Assembly (NCBI RefSeq): GCF_018448935.1
Contig: NZ_RCWC01000008.1
Coordinates: 62,001 to 126,000, forward strand
Reading direction: 5' to 3'
Origin: Photorhabdus noenieputensis
GTDB lineage: Bacteria > Pseudomonadota > Gammaproteobacteria > Enterobacterales > Enterobacteriaceae
DNA: 64,000 bases
Positions 27,466-40,028 of this stretch are shown in pieces (position 1 is the stretch's first letter; each line of letters begins with the position of its first letter). A program made the translations under genes and the position numbers. The notes below the pieces were generated by a model. That model was not told where the DNA came from. It saw only the letters and a list, made by a program, of their open reading frames with translations, and made no database searches.

Positions 27466-28854
27466 TCACAGTGCACGCAGGATTGCCTCTACGCTCGCCT
27501 TCGCATCACCGAACAACATCTGGCTATTGTCTTTAAAGAACAATGGATTTTGCACACCGGCGTAACCTGTGTTCATAGAACGTTTGAACACAACAACATT
27601 TTGTGCTTTCCAAACCTCCAGAACAGGCATACCCGCAATCGGGCTGTTGGGATCTTCCTGTGCCGCAGGGTTAACGGTGTCGTTGGCACCAATGACCAAC
27701 ACAGTATCGGTATCAGAGAAATCATCATTGATTTCGTCCATTTCCAAAACAACGTCGTAAGGCACTTTTGCTTCTGCCAACAGCACGTTCATATGCCCAG
27801 GCAGACGCCCCGCAACGGGATGAATACCAAAGCGGACATTAACTCCCTTCTCTCGCAATTTAGCTGTGATGTCATGTACCGGATACTGCGCCTGTGCAAC
27901 AGCCATACCGTACCCCGGCGTGATGATAACAGAAGTTGAGTTTTTCAATAGTTCAGCAACCTCTTCCGCTGAGGTTTCGCGGTACTCGCCCATCTCCTGC
28001 TCATCACCGGTTGAAGAACCATCGGTACCAAACCCGCCGGCAATCACACTGATAAAAGACCGATTCATGGCCTTACACATGATGTAAGAAAGAATCGCCC
28101 CCGAAGAACCAACCAGTGCACCCGTTACAATCAACAAATCATTGCTCAACATGAAACCCGCAGCAGCGGCAGCCCAGCCAGAATAGGAGTTCAGCATTGA
28201 AACCACCACTGGCATATCCGCACCACCGATGGAAGCGACCAAATGCCAACCAAACGCCAATGCAATTGCTGTCATGAGCAACAACGTGAACACTTGCAGG
28301 CCCGTACTTTCCGTTTTCACAAAGGTAATCAACAGCACAAAGGAGATCACAAGCGCTGCAAGGTTTAATTTATGACGATTTGGCAACATCAACGGCTTAG
28401 AAGATATTTTTCCACATAATTTACCAAACGCCACAACAGAACCGGTGAAAGTAACCGCACCAATGAAAACCCCTAAGAAGACCTCTGTTAGATGGATATT
28501 CTCCATCACGGGTTCTGCAAAATTATCGTGAGCAATAAAACTATTAAAACCGACCAGAACGGCGGCCAAACCGACAAAACTGTGCAGAATAGCAACTAAT
28601 TCCGGCATTTCAGTCATTTCAACTTTATTTGCCAGACGAATACCAATAACCGCACCGATCACCATCGCCAGAATAATCCAGACAACACTTCCGGTATCAG
28701 GCCCGAAAATAGTCGCAATCAATGCGATTGCCATCCCGGTGATACCAAAAATATTTCCGCGTTTAGAACTCTCATGACGAGATAAACCTGCCAGACTGAA
28801 AATAAATAAAACGGCGGCAACAATATATGCTGCTGTAACGACTCCACTCGACAT
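27466..28854 (-). CDS. pntB: NAD(P) transhydrogenase subunit beta
   Basis: 462 residues, the same length as E. coli PntB. The N-terminal two thirds form about eight membrane helices (domain II), with the [21 protein letters not shown] block. The C-terminal domain III binds NADP(H), with [10 protein letters not shown] and [14 protein letters not shown]. With PntA it uses the proton gradient to reduce NADP+ with NADH at the inner membrane. It lies 10 bp after pntA in the same operon. Confidence 0.97.
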   Translation of the reverse strand: MSSGVVTAAYIVAAVLFIFSLAGLSRHESSKRGNIFGITGMAIALIATIFGPDTGSVVWIILAMVIGAVIGIRLANKVEMTEMPELVAILHSFVGLAAVLVGFNSFIAHDNFAEPVMENIHLTEVFLGVFIGAVTFTGSVVAFGKLCGKISSKPLMLPNRHKLNLAALVISFVLLITFVKTESTGLQVFTLLLMTAIALAFGWHLVASIGGADMPVVVSMLNSYSGWAAAAAGFMLSNDLLIVTGALVGSSGAILSYIMCKAMNRSFISVIAGGFGTDGSSTGDEQEMGEYRETSAEEVAELLKNSTSVIITPGYGMAVAQAQYPVHDITAKLREKGVNVRFGIHPVAGRLPGHMNVLLAEAKVPYDVVLEMDEINDDFSDTDTVLVIGANDTVNPAAQEDPNSPIAGMPVLEVWKAQNVVVFKRSMNTGYAGVQNPLFFKDNSQMLFGDAKASVEAILRAL

Positions 28855-28864
28855 TAGTTACCCC

Positions 28865-30797
<1,933 letters not shown>

Positions 30798-31751
30798 ATG
30801 AAGCTGAAAACAACGATGATTGCAGCGGTGGTACTCTCATTAACGGGTATTACCACTGTTCAAGCAGCCCAGGAGTTATCCCCGGAGAAAGCAGCGGAAC
30901 TGAAACCGTTTAAACGTATTACGGTTACAGGCCCTTTTAATGCTATTTATGAAGCTGCCGATGCGGTTTCCCGTCGTGCAGATAAAATGGGGGCAGATGG
31001 GTTTTATATCCAAAGCCTTGACGATCTGAATAATAGTGGCAACCTGCGCGTTGTAGCTGATCTGTATCACAAAGATGCAGAGAAAATTGATAATTCACCT
31101 AAATATCGTGAGTTTCGCGGCATCAAAGAATTACCCAAAACAGAAACTGTAACGCTGGAGCCATTCGATACTGTCACTATCAGCGGTTTTTACGACAATG
31201 AACCTGATTTGAATGAAGCCATTGCAAAAGAAGCCAAGAAAAAAGGCGCTGCGTTTTTCTATATTGTTCGTCAGGTTGCAATCAATGATGGCGGTAATCA
31301 GACGGTTACCGCTTATGTTTATAAAGATGATGCGCCAAAACGCCAAATTCAGTCTAATGAAGCTGTCATCCCGGCAGATTCCGATTCTGGACGCATTGCA
31401 TTGGCTGCTGGTGGCGAATCAGCTAAAAAAGTAGAAATTCCTGGTTTAGCCTCTTCAACTTCAACCAGTAATTCTGTTGGCCGCTTCTTTGAAACCCAAT
31501 ATTCTAAAGGTGAGCGTTACACCGTAACTCTTCCTGATGGTACGAAAATCCAGGAATTAAATAAAATCAGCGCTGCTCAAATGGTACCTTTTGATTCCAT
31601 CACCTTTTCAGGTTTCTACAACAGCATGCCTGATGTTTCCTATGAAGTCGCTAAACGTGCCGCGGCTAAAGGCGCTAAGTACTATCATATTACTCGTGAA
31701 TGGCAATCCAGTGGTGGAACCTCCACTATTAGTGCCGACCTGTTCAAATAA
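30798..31751 (+). CDS. ydgH: Periplasmic YdgH, three DUF1471 repeats
   Basis: About 317 residues. The ATG at 30798 (MKLKTTMIAAVV) begins a signal peptide ending near VQA-A and matches E. coli YdgH. Three repeated YhcN/DUF1471 (BhsA/McbA-type) domains follow, each with a PF(k/d)(r/t)(i/v)..(t/s)G.(f)(n/y) start near residues 30, 115 and 255 and a later .aa.kGa..yyi(t/v)r. YdgH is exported and linked to envelope stress and outer-membrane homeostasis; the biochemical role is unknown. The ydgH-pntAB head-to-head order is as in E. coli. An ERIC element begins 6 bp after the stop. Confidence 0.93.
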   Translation: MKLKTTMIAAVVLSLTGITTVQAAQELSPEKAAELKPFKRITVTGPFNAIYEAADAVSRRADKMGADGFYIQSLDDLNNSGNLRVVADLYHKDAEKIDNSPKYREFRGIKELPKTETVTLEPFDTVTISGFYDNEPDLNEAIAKEAKKKGAAFFYIVRQVAINDGGNQTVTAYVYKDDAPKRQIQSNEAVIPADSDSGRIALAAGGESAKKVEIPGLASSTSTSNSVGRFFETQYSKGERYTVTLPDGTKIQELNKISAAQMVPFDSITFSGFYNSMPDVSYEVAKRAAAKGAKYYHITREWQSSGGTSTISADLFK

Positions 31752-31756
31752 AAACC

Positions 31757-31883
31757 TATACCCGTTATCTTTCAAGTTGCCTCTTTGTTGGCTGCACTCA
31801 CTCACCCCGGTCACATAGTTATCTATGCTCCCGGGGATTCTCTCCCTTGCCGTCGCGATGCATCTTGAAATCCATTGGGTATA
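31757..31883 (-). repeat. ERIC element, copy 1
   Basis: 127 bp, beginning and ending with TATACCC.../...GGGTATA. It shows the ERIC core (TTGCC...GGCTGCACTCACTC, CCCCGG...CCGGGG) and is in the opposite orientation to copies 2 and 3. It lies between ydgH and the stlE-type gene. Confidence 0.93.
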
Positions 31884-31968
31884 TTGAACCAAGAACAAAA
31901 AAGGCACACATGATAATCATATGTGCTTTTTTACTTAAAATAGTATAAAGATAATAAAGTTCTTCAAA

Positions 31969-32211
31969 TTAGTTAGCAGATTCCAACTTCGAATCGATAC
32001 AATCAATGGCGTTCTGTATGGTCACTATTTTTTCCGCTTCTTCATCATCAATAGTTATTCCGAAATGCTCTTCTAGAGCCATAATCAGTTCAACATTATC
32101 TAACGAGTCGGCACCTAATTCCTCGAATGTTTGTGTATTAAGAATCTGGGTTTCAGGTATTCCAAGTTGTTCTGCAACAACACTCTTGACACGATTCTCT
32201 AAATTTTCCAC
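31969..32211 (-). CDS. stlE: Acyl carrier protein of the stilbene cluster
   Basis: An 80-residue acyl carrier protein with the phosphopantetheine site [14 protein letters not shown] (serine near residue 36). It lies downstream of a DarB-type ketosynthase and a DarA-type protein, in the stlC-stlD-stlE order known from Photorhabdus, where the ACP carries the beta-ketoacyl unit used to build the isopropylstilbene ring. It differs from fatty-acid AcpP in context and sequence, so it is probably dedicated. The gene symbol rests on this arrangement. Confidence 0.82.
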   Translation of the reverse strand: MENLENRVKSVVAEQLGIPETQILNTQTFEELGADSLDNVELIMALEEHFGITIDDEEAEKIVTIQNAIDCIDSKLESAN

Positions 32212-32290
32212 GCTGTATTTTCCTAGATGTACCCATTACGAGGGGAAACCGGTTGTTTCCCCATTCTTCATTAACACTAAGATTAAATAT

Positions 32291-33439
<1,149 letters not shown>

Positions 33440-34387
33440 TTACTTATTTATCTCCTTATCATCATAGCGGGCAGAACCAGAAGGTTGTTCATAGTATTTC
33501 TGTAATTCATTAAGACGTTCTTTAAGTAATGGGGTAAGCAAACGGCGAACAACTACCGAAATAGGAAAAACAACTAGTACCATCAATATCAAATAGGTTA
33601 CAAACAACGCTAATAAAGAGCGTCTTACCCATATCCCTCGTTTGCCTACACGGCAAATCAGCCCGGACCAAAATCTAAACCCTCGATGCGCCGCACGTTC
33701 ACCGAAAATAAAAGCTTGGTCGACAACCGCCGCTCCCATACCTTTCAACATTGGAGCATCAACTTTCTCTTTATCCGTTTTGAGCGCAGCCAATAACGCA
33801 TCACCAAAACGTGTGGCATCTTTAACGTCTTCCTCCGATACGCCCGCCCGCGGTAAGCTAGGAAATGGCTGTCTTTTTCCTGTCATTAGCCATATCGGGG
33901 TTGTGAATACTGTTGCAAAAAAGTTTGCTTTATCAACAAAAACCACGTTATCGCGCAAATACGCGCCACTTTCATGCAACAATCTTTTGACAGTTTCCTG
34001 AGCTATCAACCACATGTTTCGGCAAGCAATAACTGTCACCACCGGTCGGCCATTAAGTACACGCTTTCCTTCTTTACTCTTAAGAAATGCTGTTATCGGA
34101 GGAGCCGGCGATAAATACCAAACCTGGTAGCCTAATATGACCAAATCAAAAGGTTCTTCGTCTTCCAGATTCAAAGGCGCTAGCTCAGGCGGGTGTAACT
34201 GCACTGTTTCTGGAAAAACATCAACAAACTTGGAAAACTTCCAGGGAAACTCAAATTCTGGAACCGGTTTCAGAACAACTTCACGGATGTATATCTCGTC
34301 AGACTCTTGCAGGGGAGAGATTAAGCTTTTTACCACCTCGGTCAATTGACCACTTTGGGAATATGACACTACAAGAACACGTTTCAT
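33440..34387 (-). CDS. stlC: Aromatase/cyclase StlC (DarA family)
   Basis: A 315-residue DarA-family protein. The N-terminal 180 residues have a flavodoxin-like fold (VLVVSYSQSGQLTEVV, DLVILGYQVWYLSPAPP). A C-terminal hydrophobic stretch near 265-290 would anchor it to the membrane. In the dialkylresorcinol and stilbene pathways this partner of the ketosynthase oxidises (aromatises) the cyclohexanedione to the resorcinol ring. It is the first gene of the leftward stlCDE operon, behind a long AT-rich region. Family placement is by recalled similarity. Confidence 0.82.
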   Translation of the reverse strand: MKRVLVVSYSQSGQLTEVVKSLISPLQESDEIYIREVVLKPVPEFEFPWKFSKFVDVFPETVQLHPPELAPLNLEDEEPFDLVILGYQVWYLSPAPPITAFLKSKEGKRVLNGRPVVTVIACRNMWLIAQETVKRLLHESGAYLRDNVVFVDKANFFATVFTTPIWLMTGKRQPFPSLPRAGVSEEDVKDATRFGDALLAALKTDKEKVDAPMLKGMGAAVVDQAFIFGERAAHRGFRFWSGLICRVGKRGIWVRRSLLALFVTYLILMVLVVFPISVVVRRLLTPLLKERLNELQKYYEQPSGSARYDDKEINK

Positions 34388-35459
34388 ATGTTCTAACCTT
34401 TATGAATATTTAATACTGAGCCATTCATCGGCACCTAAAAGATAAGAATTTGAATGACAGTTGTCCTCTAACCATCTGAGAATATTTTTTGGCATATGTA
34501 CATATAATCATTCCTGAAAATTAAAAACATATACAAGAAAAACAAGTTAATAAATGGCAGAGTAATATTTTCACAAACAATATAAATCAAAACAGTCGTT
34601 GTCAACATGATTTTTTTATTTTTATATAAGATTAGTTTTATATCACATTGTAGAAATTTAATTAGTTACTGATAGAAAATTCAATGAAAAATATATTAAC
34701 TTGAATATAAAATTAACAAAGTCAATTAAAATAAAACAAACATTTAAATTAAATCAACAAATTAAAAAAACATTCTAAGTGTTTTAATTTAATGAAATAT
34801 TTATAACATCATGAAACTACATGTTCAATAGATTAATTTAATAATTTGACATGAAAACAAAAGATGATTATTACTTGGCAATAATATTACATAACAAAAT
34901 AAAAATTAGAGATAAAATTTTTCACAAGCATTTTTATTAAATTTTGATATCGATCGAAAAAATTAAAATAAAAATTACTTAATTAGTAATAACATCATAG
35001 CACTTCATAATTATCACCTATTCACCTCAATACAAAAAACAGCATTATAAAAATAACTCATATAAGCTTATAAAAATAAATTGATCTTACTATACCTTAT
35101 GGATTTCAAGATGCGTCTCGGCGGCAAGGGAGCGAATCCCCGGGATCATAGATAACTATATGACTGGGGTGAGTGAATGCAGCCAACAAAGAAGCAACTT
35201 GAAAGATAACGGATATACACTTAATCATCCCTAAACTCACCATCAAACAATGCATAAATTTTACAGTTAGTTGCATAGAAAACCATTGCATCCAGCTCAT
35301 ACCCTTCGTAGAATCCCCCCTCTATTTCTAGGTTCAATCAGTCTGTTTTTCCGTTCTGTACAGCTTGGAAGCGACGAAAACCCGATACCCAGTTCATCTT
35401 TATGATCGGGGTAACAAATTGGGTAACAATGCAGTTTATGTCACATTAGGAACACATCT
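34388..35459. other. AT-rich region between stlC and ydgI
   Basis: 1.07 kb, strongly AT-rich near stlC (34.4-35.05 kb), no supported gene. It must hold the stlC promoter. An ERIC element occupies 35091-35217. The right end (35340-35450) contains short direct repeats of GGGTA(A/T)CAA type just before ydgI. Such AT-rich upstream DNA is typical of H-NS-silenced loci, which is inference here. Confidence 0.5.
35091..35217 (+). repeat. ERIC element, copy 2
   Basis: 127 bp, TATACCTTATGGATTTCAAG to GATAACGGATATA, with the ERIC core. It is inverted relative to copy 1 and together they bracket stlCDE. Small frames reading through it are artefacts. Confidence 0.92.
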
Positions 35460-36851
35460 TTGGAAAAGAAACTAGGTCTCACAGCTCTTACTGCTCTGGT
35501 ACTCAGCTCTATGGTCGGTGCAGGCGTTTTCAGCTTACCGCAGAATATGGCTGAAATCGCCAGCCCAGCAGCGTTAATGATTGGTTGGGGAATAACAGGT
35601 GTCGGTATCCTGTTCCTGGCTACCTCGCTATTATTGCTCTCTCGTCTTCGTCCGGATCTTGATGGAGGGATTTTCACTTATGCTAAAGAGGGCTTTGGTG
35701 AACTAGTAGGCTTCTGTTCTGCCTGGGGATATTGGTTATGCGCAGTTATTGCCAATGTTTCTTATCTGGTTATCGTTTTTGCCGCCCTAAGTTTCTTTAC
35801 TGACAAAGAGGGTACCGTCATCTTTGGTGATGGCAATACCTGGCAGTCCCTATTGGGAGAATCTATTCTACTCTGGTTCGTACATTGGCTGGTACTCCGC
35901 GGCGTTCAAACCGCAGCCGGAATCAATAAATTGGCGACAATGGCAAAGTTGTTGCCTTTAGGTGCTTTCATCATACTTGCCGCCATAGCCTTTAAAATGG
36001 ATATCTTTGCTCTCGACTTTAGAGGCATCGAGCTAGGAGTTCCTGTCTGGCAACAAGTAAAAGACACTATGTTGATTACTCTCTGGGTTTTTATCGGTAT
36101 TGAAGGTGCTGTCGTAGTTTCTGCCAGGGCGAAAAAACGGACAGATGTTGGTATTGCAACCATGCTAGCTGTCGTTGCAGCATTAGCAATATACATCTTA
36201 GTCACCCTACTCTCCCTTGGATTAGTACCACGACCTGAGTTAGCAGAAATACGCAACCCGTCAATGGCAAACCTGATGGTAGGACTTGTTGGTTCCGCAG
36301 GTGAAATCATTATTGCTGCCGGATTGATTATCTCCGTCTGTGGTGCTTATCTGAGTTGGACGATCATGGCAGCAGAAGTGCCATTTATCGCTTCCCAACA
36401 CGGTTCTTTTCCAAAAGTATTTAGCCAGCAAAACCGCAATAATGCACCATCATCTTCCTTGTGGTTCACTAATGGCGCTGTACAACTCTCTCTCATTTTG
36501 ATCTGGTTGAGTGGAAGTAACTACAATTCATTACTGGCAATTGCATCAGAGATGATTTTAGTGCCCTATTTCCTTGTCGGAGCATTTCTTTTAAAAGTCG
36601 CTTTTGAGCGTAGCAATAAAGGATTATTACTCGTTGCTATTGGAGCCTGTATTTATGGCATATGGTTACTTTATGCATCCGGTTTGATGAATTTGCTATT
36701 GTCTGTTGTTCTCTATGCACCAGGTCTTATTGTTTTTCTGTATGTACGCCGTCAAAACCCACAGAAAAATAGCTTACATCTGGCTGAAAAGCTCACTATT
36801 GTCGTGTTGCTGGTAACAGCAATTCCTGCCACTGGGTTGCTAATCAAGTAG
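35460..36851 (+). CDS. ydgI: APC-family amino-acid antiporter YdgI
   Basis: A 463-residue APC-superfamily transporter with about twelve membrane helices and the family motif LSSMVGAGVFSLPQ near residue 15. It starts at TTG (MEKKLGLTALTALVL), which matches the E. coli YdgI N-terminus, with AGGA upstream. It resembles basic amino-acid antiporters such as ArcD (arginine/ornithine); the real substrate of YdgI is not established. In E. coli it follows ydgH directly, so the stilbene genes split a conserved pair. Confidence 0.9.
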   Translation: MEKKLGLTALTALVLSSMVGAGVFSLPQNMAEIASPAALMIGWGITGVGILFLATSLLLLSRLRPDLDGGIFTYAKEGFGELVGFCSAWGYWLCAVIANVSYLVIVFAALSFFTDKEGTVIFGDGNTWQSLLGESILLWFVHWLVLRGVQTAAGINKLATMAKLLPLGAFIILAAIAFKMDIFALDFRGIELGVPVWQQVKDTMLITLWVFIGIEGAVVVSARAKKRTDVGIATMLAVVAALAIYILVTLLSLGLVPRPELAEIRNPSMANLMVGLVGSAGEIIIAAGLIISVCGAYLSWTIMAAEVPFIASQHGSFPKVFSQQNRNNAPSSSLWFTNGAVQLSLILIWLSGSNYNSLLAIASEMILVPYFLVGAFLLKVAFERSNKGLLLVAIGACIYGIWLLYASGLMNLLLSVVLYAPGLIVFLYVRRQNPQKNSLHLAEKLTIVVLLVTAIPATGLLIK

Positions 36852-37229
36852 TCCCGTCAGATTCAGGCCATTACTTTCCTGTGATGGCTTTCTGGGTTTT
36901 TCATATAGCAGTTTGTTTAATTTTTTGTGGTTCTGCCATATTTTTGTTGGTGTTATCTTTAACTGTATGTTGTAACTAATATTGTTAATACAACTTGATA
37001 GGTATGGTACTTTAGTCAATTTTGTCGATGCAAAGTGTTGAAGAACGAAACTAAGATGACTTTCAAGGCAACGATGTTGGTGGATCTATTCCAGCTCATC
37101 ATAAGCAAAGGTGTAAAACTTGAGGTAGAGCGTCTATTTCGCCCTATTGGAATCATCTCTGATTGGGGCATTCGCACCGCAACAAATTCAGTACGAACGC
37201 CCTGATAAAGACCGGATATTGTCCTTAAG
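36852..37229. other. Gap between ydgI and the alpha/beta hydrolase gene
   Basis: 378 bp without a clear gene. A 49-codon open stretch (37056-37205) has no recognisable product and may be a remnant. The hydrolase on its right has a very different base composition, so an old junction may lie near 37.2 kb. Confidence 0.4.
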
Positions 37230-38072
37230 TTATTTCAATTTGTCGGCCCAATTCGCAATTGCATCCGCTGTTTCGAGCGGCTTCTCAGCAGGTAATGCGT
37301 GGCTGGCCCCTTCAATCACTGCGACAGTAACGCGGTTACCGAACTCATCCTTCGCCTCCATTCGAGACGATTCAGGTCGAAATGGGTCGGAATCCGCCTG
37401 TAGATCGAGGATTGGTGCTGTCCCGCCAGCCCACCAATCCTTGCGATTGGTCAGTTCACGCGCCGAGGACTGGCTTTTTATGACATCAGAATGCCAACCC
37501 TCAAGCCAAGGCGTTGGGTCATTGCCTTCCGCGAAGAAGGCAAGTCTAAGTTTGGCCAGCCGCTCCTCACGAGTGGATTTCGGATCACTAATCACCATAA
37601 TCGCATCCGAGAGCTCTGAAGGCCAAGATTTCGCCGCCCCTGCCAGAAGTACTATGCCACGCGTCATTTCGGGATAATCCGAGGCAATCGTCTTAGCGAT
37701 CCAGTGGCCATAAGCGTGCCCCACTACGATTGCCTTGCCTCCTTCCGCCGCAACTACAGACGCAAAATCGTCGGCAAAGTCGTGGAAGGTCACATTTTCC
37801 ATCGGGCCGACTGACCTTGAGATTCCGCGTGGTTCCGGCAGAGCAACGCGATAGCCACGCATCGCCAGTCGATCCGCAAGTGGCGCGAATTCCGCGGTTC
37901 CTCGCCCGGTTGAAGCAATCACCACAAGCAGTGGCCCTTCCCCACGCACCGAATATTCGATCGATGCCACACCATTGGTAGCAATTTTTTGCTCTACATG
38001 CATGGCCGAAGCAGGACGCGCGGCTGCAAGCACGATGGACAAAAAGCCTAATATCAAGACGAACTGTTTCAT
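37230..38072 (-). CDS. Exported alpha/beta-hydrolase-fold protein, nucleophile replaced by Ala
   Basis: A 280-residue protein. A signal peptide ends near ASA-M (residue 24). The fold shows the nucleophile elbow VVGHAYGHW near residue 118, where the usual Gly-x-Ser-x-Gly has Ala instead of Ser; the late His region is EGASHALPAEKP. Without the serine, classical esterase chemistry is unlikely. Relatives with GHA(F/Y)G elbows exist among alpha/beta hydrolases of unknown function. The gene is visibly richer in G+C than its surroundings and uses GC-ending codons, which points to acquisition from a high-GC bacterium. It stands alone, with AT-rich spacers on both sides. Confidence 0.75.
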   Translation of the reverse strand: MKQFVLILGFLSIVLAAARPASAMHVEQKIATNGVASIEYSVRGEGPLLVVIASTGRGTAEFAPLADRLAMRGYRVALPEPRGISRSVGPMENVTFHDFADDFASVVAAEGGKAIVVGHAYGHWIAKTIASDYPEMTRGIVLLAGAAKSWPSELSDAIMVISDPKSTREERLAKLRLAFFAEGNDPTPWLEGWHSDVIKSQSSARELTNRKDWWAGGTAPILDLQADSDPFRPESSRMEAKDEFGNRVTVAVIEGASHALPAEKPLETADAIANWADKLK

Positions 38073-38250
38073 TTTCCTCCCTTACAGGGTTAATTGTGTT
38101 GAGTGTTTATAACGTCAACTAAGATAGGCATCGCTATAAACAATAAAATAGAAAGATCACATGAGAAGACTCTAGAGTAATTTAAACCAGATGACTTACT
38201 CTATTAGAATAAAAATTCTCAGAGGGCAAATGATAGCGAGAGGTAATAAC

Positions 38251-38298
38251 ATGAAAATAATAGAACAAAAAAATAAATTCTTAAGCGTGATAAATTAA
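38251..38298 (+). other. Possible 15-codon leader ORF
   Basis: GAGAGG stands 8 bp before an ATG opening MKIIEQKNKFLSVIN, ended by TAA. It overlaps the CRP-like palindrome. It could be a leader peptide or the remnant of a lost gene; there is no further support. Confidence 0.25.
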
Positions 38299-38320
38299 TT
38301 GTGATCTATATCACAATTAA
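38295..38320. promoter_or_regulatory. CRP-binding-site palindrome
   Basis: TTAATTGTGAT-ctat-ATCACAATTAA, an 11-bp perfect inverted repeat containing TGTGA-N6-TCACA, the CRP consensus. It lies about 350 bp before the major fimbrin gene. Confidence 0.6.
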
Positions 38321-38665
38321 TTTTATAACCAATTATTAATTAAAAAGATATTCTCATTAATTAGCATAATGATTTATTACATACAATAAATCACCTTAAT
38401 ATTAAAAAATAATCCTATTTAAGAAGCAAATACAGATAAAAATCTTAAATACAGCATATTATCCAGTCATTCTTTGGATTTTTCCTAATTAATCGCTATG
38501 ATCACTCAGCTTTATCCCAAAAAAGACACAGTTTGAGTTATCGCTATTGTTATTGGGTAAAAGTCATAAATATTTACACGCTGTATTGATGTTTATACAG
38601 TTCCCATTAAATCAATATTTCTATTTCCCTAACGCCATACTTGGCAGGGTTAGGATCTATTTAAA

Positions 38666-39196
38666 ATGAAAGCTAAACTGATTATTTCATGCTTACTTGC
38701 ATCTTCTGTATTTATTTCTGTAGCAAATGCAGCCGACGGAAAAATCAACTTTACAGGTAATATCATCGCAAATGCCTGTAAAATCGATACTGACTCTGCA
38801 AATCAAAACGTAAACATGGGAACAATTGGCTCAAATGCATTTAGTGGTGTAGATAGTACCGCAGCAGCAACACCCTTTAGCATTAAAATGAGTGATTGCC
38901 CACCAGAATATACTCATGCACAAGTCAAATTTGACGGGCAAATAGATAGTAGAAATAACAGTCTTCTGGCCTTATCCAATGATAAAGGCGATAACGTCGC
39001 CGATGGTGTTGCTATTGGTATCTATGAAGAAGATAACTCAACGCTGATCCCTTTAGCAAAAGCTTCCAAATCTCAAGCTTTTACTGACCAAAAAACAGCA
39101 GAGTTGAAGTTTATTGCAAAATATGTTGCTACAGCTCAAGACATTAGTCCAGGTTCAGGTGATGCAGTCGCCAATTTTACGATCGTTTATAACTAA
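38666..39196 (+). CDS. Major fimbrial subunit (FimA family)
   Basis: A 176-residue chaperone-usher pilin. A signal peptide ends at ANA-A (about residue 22). The mature protein has the paired cysteines NACKID and SDCPPE, a FimA-like GIYEEDNSTLIPL strand, and the C-terminal beta-zipper ending VANFTIVYN. It is secreted, capped by the chaperone, and polymerised at the usher by donor-strand exchange. It is first in a four-gene operon (subunit, chaperone, usher, adhesin). Confidence 0.92.
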   Translation: MKAKLIISCLLASSVFISVANAADGKINFTGNIIANACKIDTDSANQNVNMGTIGSNAFSGVDSTAAATPFSIKMSDCPPEYTHAQVKFDGQIDSRNNSLLALSNDKGDNVADGVAIGIYEEDNSTLIPLAKASKSQAFTDQKTAELKFIAKYVATAQDISPGSGDAVANFTIVYN

Positions 39197-39311
39197 GACA
39201 GGCTAAATTTAGAACAGAACTTTGATTCACGTTTTGTTTCTAATAAAGCAGTATAGGGAATGGATGCCCACAAAATAACGCATAAAAACACGATAAAACG
39301 GAGATGCCACC

Positions 39312-39986
39312 GTGCAGTATCAACGCCTATTCACAATAGTTTTTCTATATATTATCAGTATAAATTTCGCTATCGCAGGTGTCGTCATTGGTGGGACTCG
39401 TGTTATCTACATGAGTGACAAAAAAGAAGCCTCCATTTCTATAAACAACCCAGAAAAAGATGCACCTTATCTGATTCAGTCTTGGATGCAAGATGAAAAT
39501 GATAATACGAAGACCCCTTTTATCGTTACTCCTCCCATCTTTAAACTCGCCGCAGGCCATGAAAATATCCTGCGTATTGTAAAAACAGAAAGCAACCTGC
39601 CTCAAGATCGGGAGTCACTTTTTTGGTTAAATATAAAGTCTATCCCTACCTCTGTGAAATCAGATCAGAATCAATTACAAATAACAGTTAAGTCAAAGTT
39701 TAAATTGTTTTACCGTCCTGCAAGTTTGGCAGAAAAGTCAAGTACTGCATATAAAGAGCTAAAATTCCGTACAGAAAACAACTCATTGATCGCAGAAAAT
39801 CCTACCCCTTACTTCATTTCATTCTCTTACCTTAAAGCAGATCAACATGAAATAAAACCTGCGGGCATGATTAAACCCTTTAGTCAACTAAGTTGGCCTC
39901 TGCCGACAAAACACATAAAGCAGGTAAATTGGAAAGCAATTAATGATTTTGGTGGTGTTACTGCCGAGGAAAAAACAGCTATTTAA
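39312..39986 (+). CDS. Fimbrial periplasmic chaperone (PapD/FimC family)
   Basis: A 224-residue chaperone starting at GTG with GGAG 8 bp upstream. A signal peptide ends near AIA-G. The first strand GGTRVIYMSDKKEASISINN carries the conserved Arg, and the G1 strand region ITVKSKFKLFYRP carries the conserved Lys and Arg-Pro. The FWLNIKSIP motif is typical. It binds fimbrial subunits in the periplasm by donor-strand complementation. It lies 115 bp after the pilin gene and 42 bp before the usher. Confidence 0.94.
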   Translation: MQYQRLFTIVFLYIISINFAIAGVVIGGTRVIYMSDKKEASISINNPEKDAPYLIQSWMQDENDNTKTPFIVTPPIFKLAAGHENILRIVKTESNLPQDRESLFWLNIKSIPTSVKSDQNQLQITVKSKFKLFYRPASLAEKSSTAYKELKFRTENNSLIAENPTPYFISFSYLKADQHEIKPAGMIKPFSQLSWPLPTKHIKQVNWKAINDFGGVTAEEKTAI

Positions 39987-40028
39987 TAAAACCGTTACAT
40001 TACTTTACTCTATACTAAAAAGTTAATT

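Larger units (their letters stand above)
38073..38665. promoter_or_regulatory. Upstream region of the fimbrial operon
   Basis: 593 bp, very AT-rich. It contains a perfect CRP-like palindrome (38295-38320) and a 15-codon open frame with a good ribosome site (38251-38298). No invertible element with flanking inverted repeats or recombinase gene was seen, so phase variation by inversion is not indicated. Confidence 0.5.

Noticed and set aside
35106-35300. 64-codon frame on the minus strand
   Set aside because: It lies mostly within an ERIC repeat; such frames recur wherever the repeat occurs (also 31608-31907 and 46747-46947).
37147-37677. 176-codon frame opposite the alpha/beta hydrolase
   Set aside because: Antisense shadow of a GC-rich gene; the minus-strand frame has a signal peptide and hydrolase fold.
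38073-38665. Invertible promoter for the fimbrial operon
   Set aside because: No pair of inverted repeats around the promoter region and no recombinase gene nearby.
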